Of a DNA stretch of 8,087 nt, positions 1-5,523 are shown one piece after another (position 1 is the stretch's first letter; the number at the start of each line of letters is the position of its first letter). Below the pieces are notes generated by a model, which saw only the letters and a list, made by a program, of their open reading frames with translations, did not search any database and was not told the origin of the DNA. Source of the stretch: an uncultured Spirochaetia bacterium (lineage in GTDB: Bacteria; Spirochaetota; UBA4802; JAGODF01); contig CALCJG010000175.1 of the NCBI GenBank assembly GCA_937967705.1, positions 1 to 8,087 of the forward strand, written 5' to 3'. The translations under genes were made by a program, and so were the position numbers.

Positions 1-3000
1 ATCACTGCCACCGACCAGTACTGGATAGGGGATACCGGGGCCAGCAGCCTCTCCAGCGTGGCCAACGATCATTATATCCATAACGGCACCAACCGAATCA
101 GCGGGGGAACGCTGGTCTTTTTCCCCCACGGGTACACCCCCCCGGCCTGGGTGGGGGCGGATGACATCATCCGAGTGGGATCCACCTACGGCACCAGTTC
201 CTACGGCCGACTGACCGGGGCGCCGGCCGTTTACAGCTTTACCGCTTACGACTCCGGGGCCGTCAGCGCGGATAAGACGAATCACCTGATAGACGGGACC
301 AAAGCCTGGGGGAACGGCACAACCGGTTTGATTCTCATCAATGACCGGGCCCGGCGCTCAGCCACTACAACCTATGCCAACATTACGGCGGTCACCGACA
401 CGGATATCACCCTGAGCGCGGATATCTTCCCCAACGGTACCGAGAGTTACATCCTGTACCGTCCCGTCAGCAGCGGATCGGCCAGCGCGGACAAGTCAGG
501 TCATCTGATCGACGGCGGTAAAGCCTGGGGGGACGGCACGGGCCTGATTGCCGTGGGTGACCTGGCCAAGAATACCGGAAGCGGCGTCTATGCCAGCATC
601 ACCGCGGTGACCGATACCGATCTGACCCTGGGGGCTGATAATTTCCCCAACGGCAACGAGGGGTATGTTCTTTACCGGCAAATTGGTTCCACCGGGAATC
701 CCACTTCAGTGGTGTCGCCCGAATTGAACGATTCCGGAGCGGCCTGGGGGATCGGGGCCGGGCCGGTCTTTGTGGGGGATAGAGTGCGGAATGTTACCAC
801 TTCAGCAGAGGCCGATGTAAATGCTGTGAGCAACACTATGCTGACGTTGAGTGCCCATATTTTCCTCAACACAACCGACACCTATCAGATCCTCCGTCCC
901 CTGAGCTCCGGGACGGCCAACGCCCTGCGGGCCACCCACCTGATCGACGGGACAAAAACCTGGGGCGGTGTGGTCAACGTGGGGGATGTGGTGCGCAATC
1001 TAACCGCCGGTACACAGGCCCTGGTTACAGTCGTTTCCGACACCGACCTGACACTGGATGCCAACATCTTTACTGTGGGCACGGAATCCTATGAGATACT
1101 CCATCAGGTGGACAGCGGTACCGCCGGGGCGGACCGGCTGGATCATCTGATCAACGGAGCCGCCAGCTGGCTGGGGGTTACCTACTTCCGGGATCTGGTG
1201 AGGAACGTGCTGTCAGGGCTTTTCTCCGTCGTGGCGGACAACGGGGTGACCGGTACGGATCTGACCCTGGCGGGCATCGTGGTGGTGGGCGATAAGGCCC
1301 GCAACCCCGTCAGCCTGGCGGTTGCCGACATCACTACCGTGGCGGCACAGGATCTCACCCTGAACGCGGACCCCTTCCCCAACGGCAACGAGCCCTATCA
1401 AATCCTGCATCAGATCGATTCAGGAACGGCAGATTCCGCCACCGCGTTCTGCCTGAACGATTCCGGGGCCGCCTGGGGCACGGGAAACGGTCTGGTCAAG
1501 GTTGGGGACCTGGTGGAGGAAACCGGCAGCGGCACTTACGCTACGGTAACGGCGGTGACCGGCCAGCAGTTGACGTTGGATGCCGATATTTTCCCGCTGG
1601 GCACGGAAAATTACAAGGTGTATGCCGTCATGGGCCGGGGTTACGCCACAGCGGACACCCTCGATCACCTGGTCGATTCCACGGCTAAGTGGGCCGACGG
1701 CGCTGATATCTTCCCGGCGGGTACGGGAAACTACGAGCTCTATCACTCCTATTGCCTGACCCACAAGCAGGATCCTGTGACTTCTTTCTATGGCGTTACG
1801 GTGGACTGGTCCATTAATATTACGGCCGGGTCGACCTTTTACATATACAATTATGTGGCGGTATCCGGAACGGCGGACACCGCTCCTGGGAATCCCCTCT
1901 ATGACAATGATAATACGGATTTTACCACCCTGGGCCTGCTGACCTCGGATCTGGTCTTCAATTACACCAATCCCGCCGTCGCCAACATTCGGACGGTTCC
2001 CTACACGATCCATCCCCATGCGATGGATTTGAGTGCCGGTATCTTCTCCACCAACGATGCCTATAGGATACTGCGCTTCCGCAACACCAACACCTCCCTG
2101 ACGGACATCAAGGATGTGGGTTATGCCACCAGCAACACCTCCGGAAGTCTTGTGGATTCTGTGGGGGGCTGGGGTACCGGGGCGGGGCCCATTTTCGTCG
2201 GGGACATCGTCTACAATGTCACCACCCAGCAGTATGCCATGGTGACGAACGTGGCCGATGCCAACCTGACGCTGTCCTGGGCAATCAGCTTTACCGCCAA
2301 TGACCGCTACATCATACTCCGGCAAAGGGGGCTCCTGTTCGTCTGGGGAAGCGGGGGAAATGTTGTGGGCAGCATCGTCAGTATCAATGATCACACGGTG
2401 GTCTACCAGGCTGCCGTCAGTTTTGCCGGGTCTAACCCGGTGGCCCTCTCCGACGGTCTGGGGAATGCTATTGTCGTCTATCTTAACGGGGGGGATATAT
2501 ATGCCCGGAAGCTGACCGGGGCGGGAACCACCCTCTGGAACACCCAGATCGATACATCGCATACCGGTGAAACCATCGTCAAGGTCATTAGCGATACCAA
2601 CGGCGGTGTCATCGTGGTTTATGGAGTAGGCGCGAATCTATATGTACAGAGGATCAGCAGTGCGGGGGCTCTGAACTGGACTGTCGGCGGTACAGCGGTC
2701 GGCAATCCTGCTGCCATCACCGGAGGCGATCTGGATGTTATCTACGACAGCATCAGCGATGATGTCTATCTGGCCACCACCATCTCAACGGATATCTGGG
2801 GAGCCCGGGTGGACGGGGGTACGGGTGTGGTCTGGTCCGGGTACATCTCCAATCCCGCCGGTGCCAGCATTCAGCAGAAACCCAAGCTGTATCATGATGG
2901 AACGGACCTGGTTGTGGTCTGGGAGGACAACCGGTTCCTCTCCTTTTCCGGCTACGGTATTTTCGGCATACATCTCAATCCCGCCAGCGGCGCCGTTGTC

Positions 3001-3186
3001 GCTGGTTGGTATGCGGATACAACCTCTGCGGATGATGACGGGGTTGCCCTCATCCTCAACAACTACAACGAGTCCGTGGGCAACATACAGATCATGCCCT
3101 ACGGGGCGGGAACGGCCGCCGTTCTGATATGGGAGGATTTCCGTACCGCCGGCGAGGGATGCAATCTGGTCTATTTCGGGATCTAA
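1..3186 (+). CDS. Giant repeat protein, C-terminal part (5'-truncated by window)
   Basis: The frame is open from base 1 and stops with TAA at 3184-3186, so 1061 residues are visible and the true start lies upstream. The GTG at base 58 is in frame but has no Shine-Dalgarno site before it, so I read it as an internal valine. Residues 1-83 are non-repetitive. Residues 84 to about 776 are tandem units of about 72 residues. Residues about 799-1061 look like propeller blades, with VVVWEDNR and VLIWEDFR motifs. Composition is rich in Gly, Thr, Asp, Asn, Ala and Val with very few Cys, as expected of a secreted or surface beta-sheet protein. No membrane segment, LPXTG or PEP-CTERM-like tail is present at the C-terminus, and any signal peptide would lie outside the window. 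Similar VGD..N..(T)..LTL repeats occur, as I recall, in large uncharacterised bacterial and phage proteins; no function is established. Adhesin or cell-surface scaffold is a guess. Codon use is rich in GGG and GGC glycine, like the neighbouring genes, so no sign of recent transfer. Confidence 0.85.
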   Translation: MTATDQYWIGDTGASSLSSVANDHYIHNGTNRISGGTLVFFPHGYTPPAWVGADDIIRVGSTYGTSSYGRLTGAPAVYSFTAYDSGAVSADKTNHLIDGTKAWGNGTTGLILINDRARRSATTTYANITAVTDTDITLSADIFPNGTESYILYRPVSSGSASADKSGHLIDGGKAWGDGTGLIAVGDLAKNTGSGVYASITAVTDTDLTLGADNFPNGNEGYVLYRQIGSTGNPTSVVSPELNDSGAAWGIGAGPVFVGDRVRNVTTSAEADVNAVSNTMLTLSAHIFLNTTDTYQILRPLSSGTANALRATHLIDGTKTWGGVVNVGDVVRNLTAGTQALVTVVSDTDLTLDANIFTVGTESYEILHQVDSGTAGADRLDHLINGAASWLGVTYFRDLVRNVLSGLFSVVADNGVTGTDLTLAGIVVVGDKARNPVSLAVADITTVAAQDLTLNADPFPNGNEPYQILHQIDSGTADSATAFCLNDSGAAWGTGNGLVKVGDLVEETGSGTYATVTAVTGQQLTLDADIFPLGTENYKVYAVMGRGYATADTLDHLVDSTAKWADGADIFPAGTGNYELYHSYCLTHKQDPVTSFYGVTVDWSINITAGSTFYIYNYVAVSGTADTAPGNPLYDNDNTDFTTLGLLTSDLVFNYTNPAVANIRTVPYTIHPHAMDLSAGIFSTNDAYRILRFRNTNTSLTDIKDVGYATSNTSGSLVDSVGGWGTGAGPIFVGDIVYNVTTQQYAMVTNVADANLTLSWAISFTANDRYIILRQRGLLFVWGSGGNVVGSIVSINDHTVVYQAAVSFAGSNPVALSDGLGNAIVVYLNGGDIYARKLTGAGTTLWNTQIDTSHTGETIVKVISDTNGGVIVVYGVGANLYVQRISSAGALNWTVGGTAVGNPAAITGGDLDVIYDSISDDVYLATTISTDIWGARVDGGTGVVWSGYISNPAGASIQQKPKLYHDGTDLVVVWEDNRFLSFSGYGIFGIHLNPASGAVVAGWYADTTSADDDGVALILNNYNESVGNIQIMPYGAGTAAVLIWEDFRTAGEGCNLVYFGI
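250..2328 (+). repeat. Tandem array of ~72-residue beta-rich protein repeats (about nine units)
   Basis: Units begin near bases 250, 469, 685, 904, 1111, 1417, 1633, 1861 and 2113. The spacings are 219, 216, 219, 207, 306, 216, 228 and 252 bp. Each regular unit reads, in order: an SG.A.AD opening; HLIDGTKAWG; a Gly-rich turn; VGDLVRN; a short TT or GSG turn with YA.I; TAVTDTDLTL; ADIFPNGTESY; and a closing ILY/ILR/ILH strand. The units are alike in protein but clearly different in DNA, so they are old and held by selection rather than freshly amplified. The fifth unit (1111-1416) is about 30 residues too long, and the seventh (from 1633) lacks about 33 residues of its middle. The eighth is strongly diverged but still carries an LxxSDLVFN counterpart of VGDLVRN and a YRILR end. 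The DNA spacing, a multiple of 3 throughout, keeps the frame. Confidence 0.85.
2163..2187 (+). other. Canonical four-tract G-quadruplex motif inside the repeat gene
   Basis: Four runs of at least four G lie here: 2163-2168, 2171-2174, 2179-2182 and 2184-2187. The loops are 2, 4 and 1 bases, which satisfies the usual G3+N1-7 rule and even allows four stacked tetrads. The motif encodes the Gly-rich turn after the Trp in the ninth repeat unit. The corresponding turn of the third unit (746-766) has a similar run of G tracts, but its fourth tract there is only two G. It may simply follow from GGG glycine codons. Folding in vivo is inference. Confidence 0.6.
2395..3183 (+). repeat. C-terminal propeller-like segments with WEDxR motifs
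   Basis: After the 72-residue units the protein changes to about five segments of 45-65 residues. Each has a hydrophobic strand (AIVVY, VIVVY, LVVVW, AVLIW), then a short turn, then a strand of the DIYARKL / NLYVQRI / DIWGARV / GIFGIHL type. Most segments then end in a Gly-rich turn and a Trp: Trp codons at 2536, 2677, 2833 and 3007. The last two segments carry the WEDNR and WEDFR forms. This pattern matches the bacterial beta-propeller-like repeats usually written as VWxDxRxG..DIYAQR. The blade count is an estimate, because the first and last segments are incomplete matches and the final one ends at the stop codon. A propeller at the C-terminus fits a ligand-binding or interaction module. 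No catalytic residues can be named. Confidence 0.6.
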
Positions 3187-4199
3187 AACCACTCCACTTC
3201 GACCCCGTCGGTCGGGGTGAAGCGCTGCATCAATTCCCGGGAAGCGTAAACCTTGAGATCCCTGTCTATGAGGACGGCCTTCAGCCTTGGATTCCTCTGA
3301 AGAAGATGAACGGCCTTATCCTTTCCCATGACGAAGAGGGCCGTGGCGTAGGCATCGGCCTCCACCGGGTCGGCGGTCAGTACCGAGACGGAGATCAGAC
3401 CCCGGGCGGGGTAGCCTGTTCTGGGATTGATTATGTGATGATAGCGTTTCCCTTTGTAAAGGGCGAAGCGCTCGTAGTCTCCGCTGGTGGCCACGGATTC
3501 CCCGGCTGTCATGGAGATGAGGGCCAGGATGGCCTTTCTTCTCGGATGGGCCAGCCCCACGGACCAGGGAACCTCGCCGCGGCTGCCTAACACCTGCAGG
3601 TCCCCTCCCGCCTCCACAATGGCGTCCGTGATGCCCCTCTTTTTCAGAATCTCCATGGCTTTCCGCAGGGCATAACCCTTGGCTATACCCCCCAGGCCCA
3701 GTCGTACGTTTTTCCTTAAAAGGGTCAGGCTTTTATCATCGGTGTTCAGTCTGATGTTCCGGTAGTTGACCAGGGGCAGGCATTTCCGCACCTGCCGATC
3801 GTCGGGGGGAGTAAAAACCTTATCGCTGAATCTCCACAGATGGGACAGGGAGGCAAAGGTGATGTCAAAGGCTCCGTCGGTCCGGGAGGAGATGTCCAGG
3901 GATCTCTGTATGAGGGCAAAGGTCTCGGGGGTAATCTCAATCCTTTCTGAGGCGGGATTGTTGATTTTGTGTATGTCGCTGTTTCTCTTGTAGGGGCTCA
4001 TGAGCGCCTCGATGCGGGCTATCTCCGCATACGCCGCTTCTGACGCTTTATAGGCCCTCCTTTCGTCTGCGGAGATAATGGTGATGTGAACGAGGGTGCC
4101 CATAAGGGAGCGCCCGGTTTTGTGGAGGGATTTTTTCTCGCAGCCGGTGATGAGCAGAAAACCGGCAAGGCAGAATGTCAGGGTTTTTCTGTACCGCAT
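3183..4199 (-). CDS. apbE: FAD:protein FMN transferase, ApbE-type lipoprotein
   Basis: ApbE enzymes use Mg2+ and FAD to attach FMN through a phosphoester to Thr/Ser of exported redox subunits such as RnfG/NqrC-type proteins. The protein has 338 residues, normal for the family. The N-terminus is Arg/Lys followed by a hydrophobic stretch and the lipobox ITGC (Cys20), so it should be a lipoprotein on the outer side of the inner membrane. Family motifs in order: MGTLVHI (33-39), MSPYKRNSDI (67-76), DGAFDIT (108-114), LGGIAKGY (169-176), EAGGD (196-200), ATSGDYERF (237-245), HHIINPRTG (254-262) and ADAYAT (281-286), whose Asp282 and Thr286 match the metal site. I chose the ATG at 4199 because GAGG at 4210-4207 lies 7 bases before it; the TTG at 4205 would leave only 1 base. 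It converges on the repeat gene with a 4 bp stop overlap and stands alone on its strand. No flavinylation target gene is visible nearby. Confidence 0.95.
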   Translation of the reverse strand: MRYRKTLTFCLAGFLLITGCEKKSLHKTGRSLMGTLVHITIISADERRAYKASEAAYAEIARIEALMSPYKRNSDIHKINNPASERIEITPETFALIQRSLDISSRTDGAFDITFASLSHLWRFSDKVFTPPDDRQVRKCLPLVNYRNIRLNTDDKSLTLLRKNVRLGLGGIAKGYALRKAMEILKKRGITDAIVEAGGDLQVLGSRGEVPWSVGLAHPRRKAILALISMTAGESVATSGDYERFALYKGKRYHHIINPRTGYPARGLISVSVLTADPVEADAYATALFVMGKDKAVHLLQRNPRLKAVLIDRDLKVYASRELMQRFTPTDGVEVEWF

Positions 4200-4321
4200 A
4201 AGCAAACCTCATTCTTATATCCTGCGGGTGGGCACCCCCCCGAAGATGCAGAGCATCATGGTCCCGGTCCCGGGCCCTTTTTGAGCCTCGATAGGGACCG
4301 TATTCGCGCCGGTAAGAAGTT

Positions 4322-4350
4322 TTGTCAACGATTTCCCGGAATTGTTTTAT
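4322..4350 (+). promoter_or_regulatory. Candidate sigma70 promoter P1 for the DUF2156 gene
   Basis: TTGTCA (4322-4327, 5/6 to consensus) is followed after exactly 17 bases by TTTTAT (4345-4350, 4/6). The start of transcription would be near 4357, giving a leader of about 180 nt that includes the poly-C tract. The -35 core TTGTCAA reads as a perfect TTGACA on the opposite strand (4328-4323), facing apbE, but no good -10 is found at 16-18 bases on that side. Predicted from sequence only. Confidence 0.4.
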
Positions 4351-4393
4351 TTTTCCCATTAATTATGCCGGAGGGCTCCTGGCGGGGATTATT

Positions 4394-4405
4394 CCCCCCC
4401 CCCCC
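4394..4405 (+). repeat. Poly-C tract of 12 bases
   Basis: An uninterrupted run of 12 C lies between the two candidate promoters of the DUF2156 gene. Such tracts are prone to slipped-strand length change and are used in some bacteria for phase variation. Here the tract is outside the reading frame I accept and about 130 bases before its start, so an effect could only come through transcription or leader structure. It would also be a common spot for sequencing error. Confidence 0.9.
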
Positions 4406-4425
4406 GAATCGGATGAATTATTTCC

Positions 4426-4453
4426 TTTACAAAGCGGGGAGATGAGCTATGGT
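4426..4453 (+). promoter_or_regulatory. Candidate sigma70 promoter P2 for the DUF2156 gene
   Basis: TTTACA (4426-4431, 5/6) and TATGGT (4448-4453, 4/6) are separated by 16 bases. Transcription would begin near 4460, downstream of the poly-C tract, with a leader of about 75 nt. This start would fall at the 5' side of the stem-loop at 4456-4500, so P1 and P2 transcripts would differ in leader structure. Predicted from sequence only. Confidence 0.35.
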
Positions 4454-4455
4454 TA

Positions 4456-4500
4456 CCCTAGAGATGTACGTTTTGTATCAAGCGTTTTATCTCTCCAGGG
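4456..4500 (+). promoter_or_regulatory. Predicted leader stem-loop before the DUF2156 gene
   Basis: CCCT plus AGAGAT (4456-4465) pairs with ATCTCT (4489-4494), a CC bulge and AGGG (4497-4500), giving ten base pairs. Inside, ACG (4468-4470) can pair with CGT (4483-4485) around a 12-base loop. It ends about 20 bases before the ribosome site GAGGA (4522-4526). It does not match a riboswitch class I recognise and has no U-tract, so a terminator is unlikely. Confidence 0.35.
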
Positions 4501-4537
4501 AAATAGGGATATCCATAAATCGAGGAAATGTGTATTG

Positions 4538-5404
4538 ATGATGACGGAAGGAATCGGTCTGAGTCACAGGGAACTGCTCCAGGAGCGTCTGAATAATATT
4601 CACACGGGGGTATCGGATTTCAGCTTTGCCAATCTCTATCTCTTCCGTCATGTTCACGATTACAGGATTCATAGGGGAGAGGATGTTTTTATAAGCGGGA
4701 AGACTTATGAGGGGATTCCGTACCTGATGGTGACGCGTCCCGTGAAGGAGATGGATCCCGGTCTGATACGGGAGATGGTTGAGGAATACGGAATGATGTT
4801 TCCCGTTCCTGAGGAATGGCTGGACTTTTTTCCAGACTCGGAGTATGAGCATCTCTATCACGAATCAGACAGCGATTATGTCTTCACTGTCGAGAAGATG
4901 TCCACCTACAAGGGGAAAAAGCTTCACGGGAAGCGGAATCTCCTGAGACAGTTTCTGGACCAGTACAGTTATGAAAAGTATCCGCTGACCCGCGAGAGGA
5001 CGGAAGATGCCAGGCGCATCTTGGATAAATGGCAGGAGGGGATGGCAGACCCCCCCGAGAAGACGGATTACGCCGCCTGCCGTGAGGCGCTGGAACTCTA
5101 TGAGGAACTGTCCCTTTGCGGCGCCATCTACTATGTTGAGGGGGAGCCGGCCGGGTTTATGCTGGGGGAGGGTATCCGCGAGGACATGTTTGCCCTTCAC
5201 TTTGCCAAGGGGGATAAGCGCTTCAAGGGACTCTATCAGTTTATGTACAACAGCTGTGCCAGGGTGCTGCCAGAGACAATCCGTTATATCAACTTTGAGC
5301 AGGACCTGGGGAAACGGGAACTGCGTCTGGCGAAATCCTCTTATCTCCCGGATTTGATGATTCGTAAATATCGTATCTATCCCCGTAATAGGGAGAACCG
5401 TTAA
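4538..5404 (+). CDS. DUF2156 / phosphatidylglycerol lysyltransferase C-terminal-like (PF09924) protein
   Basis: The 288-residue protein looks like the stand-alone DUF2156 family: soluble proteins with two GNAT-like halves, related to the catalytic C-terminal domain of MprF/LpiA, which moves an aminoacyl group from tRNA to a lipid. Diagnostic stretches are SDFSFANLYLFR (26-37), KGKKLHGKRNLLRQF (125-139), the GNAT-like core with GAIYYVEGEPAGFMLGE (195-211), FKGLYQFMYNSCA (229-241) and YINFEQDLG followed by LRLAKSSYLP near the end. No membrane segments are present, unlike full MprF, so lipid lysylation should not be assumed; the substrate is unknown. For the start, GAGGA at 4522-4526 lies 8 bases before a TTG (4535) and 11 before this ATG (4538); either is possible and they differ by one residue. 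The ATG at 4528 is out of frame and too close to the site. Upstream in-frame starts add residues with no family resemblance. It is followed after 119 bp by sua5. Confidence 0.85.
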   Translation: MMTEGIGLSHRELLQERLNNIHTGVSDFSFANLYLFRHVHDYRIHRGEDVFISGKTYEGIPYLMVTRPVKEMDPGLIREMVEEYGMMFPVPEEWLDFFPDSEYEHLYHESDSDYVFTVEKMSTYKGKKLHGKRNLLRQFLDQYSYEKYPLTRERTEDARRILDKWQEGMADPPEKTDYAACREALELYEELSLCGAIYYVEGEPAGFMLGEGIREDMFALHFAKGDKRFKGLYQFMYNSCARVLPETIRYINFEQDLGKRELRLAKSSYLPDLMIRKYRIYPRNRENR

Positions 5405-5523
5405 CAGGGATTCGCGGCAGGGTTCCGAAAAGGAATGGACCGGTTCGGGATGCACAGACTTGCTGCATAAAGCTGTGGCCAGATGAGACCAGGATCTCAT
5501 AAATTGAGGAAATCAGAAAGGCG
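5405..5523. other. Gap between the DUF2156 gene and sua5, with a small hairpin
   Basis: ATGAGA (5483-5488) and TCTCAT (5495-5500) form a perfect 6 bp stem with a 6-base loop, 24 bases before the sua5 ATG. There is no U-tract after it and no convincing promoter, so read-through from the upstream gene is likely. GAGGA at 5506-5510 is a Shine-Dalgarno candidate but sits 13 bases from the ATG; the weaker AAAGG at 5517-5521 is only 2 bases away. Initiation may therefore be modest. Confidence 0.4.

Larger units (their letters stand above)
4200..4537. other. Long non-coding interval between divergent apbE and the DUF2156 gene
   Basis: This is the only gene-free stretch over 300 bases. It holds the apbE ribosome site, a C7 run (4235-4241), an inverted repeat of CGGTCCC (4265-4271) and GGGACCG (4294-4300) with a 22-base loop, a promoter-like pair (4322-4350), a C12 tract (4394-4405), a second promoter-like pair (4426-4453) and a leader stem-loop (4456-4500). 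The + frame of the downstream gene stays open back to a TTG at 4322, but that stretch lacks family similarity and a Shine-Dalgarno site. Confidence 0.7.

Noticed and set aside
250..2328. The repeat array as a CRISPR or non-coding satellite array
   Set aside because: Units are about 216 bp, diverged in DNA, in frame throughout and conserved as protein.
1420..2562. A 380-codon open frame on the minus strand opposite the repeat gene
   Set aside because: It lies wholly opposite the clear repeat protein, shows no recognisable motif and has low-complexity Gly/Arg/Ile/His composition; it is an antisense shadow of a GC-rich coding repeat.
3129..3590. A 153-codon + strand frame spanning the junction into apbE
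   Set aside because: It overlaps apbE, which has full family motifs on the other strand, and has no family resemblance of its own.
4214..4219. TATAAG as a -10 box for apbE on the minus strand
   Set aside because: The implied start would fall in the apbE ribosome site, and the -35 position is G-rich with no match.
4261..4282. GC-rich palindrome followed by TTTTT, resembling a terminator
   Set aside because: The palindrome around CCCGGG leaves no loop, and no + strand gene ends just upstream, so there is nothing for it to terminate.
4322..4537. Upstream extension of the DUF2156 gene beginning at TTG 4322
   Set aside because: No Shine-Dalgarno site, overlap with a promoter-like -35, a proline run caused by the poly-C tract, and no similarity to the family N-terminus; the GAGGA at 4522-4526 supports the later start.
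4528..4596. A 22-codon open frame beginning at ATG 4528 near the DUF2156 start
   Set aside because: The ribosome site would be only 1 base from this ATG, and the product is too short and featureless to support a leader peptide.
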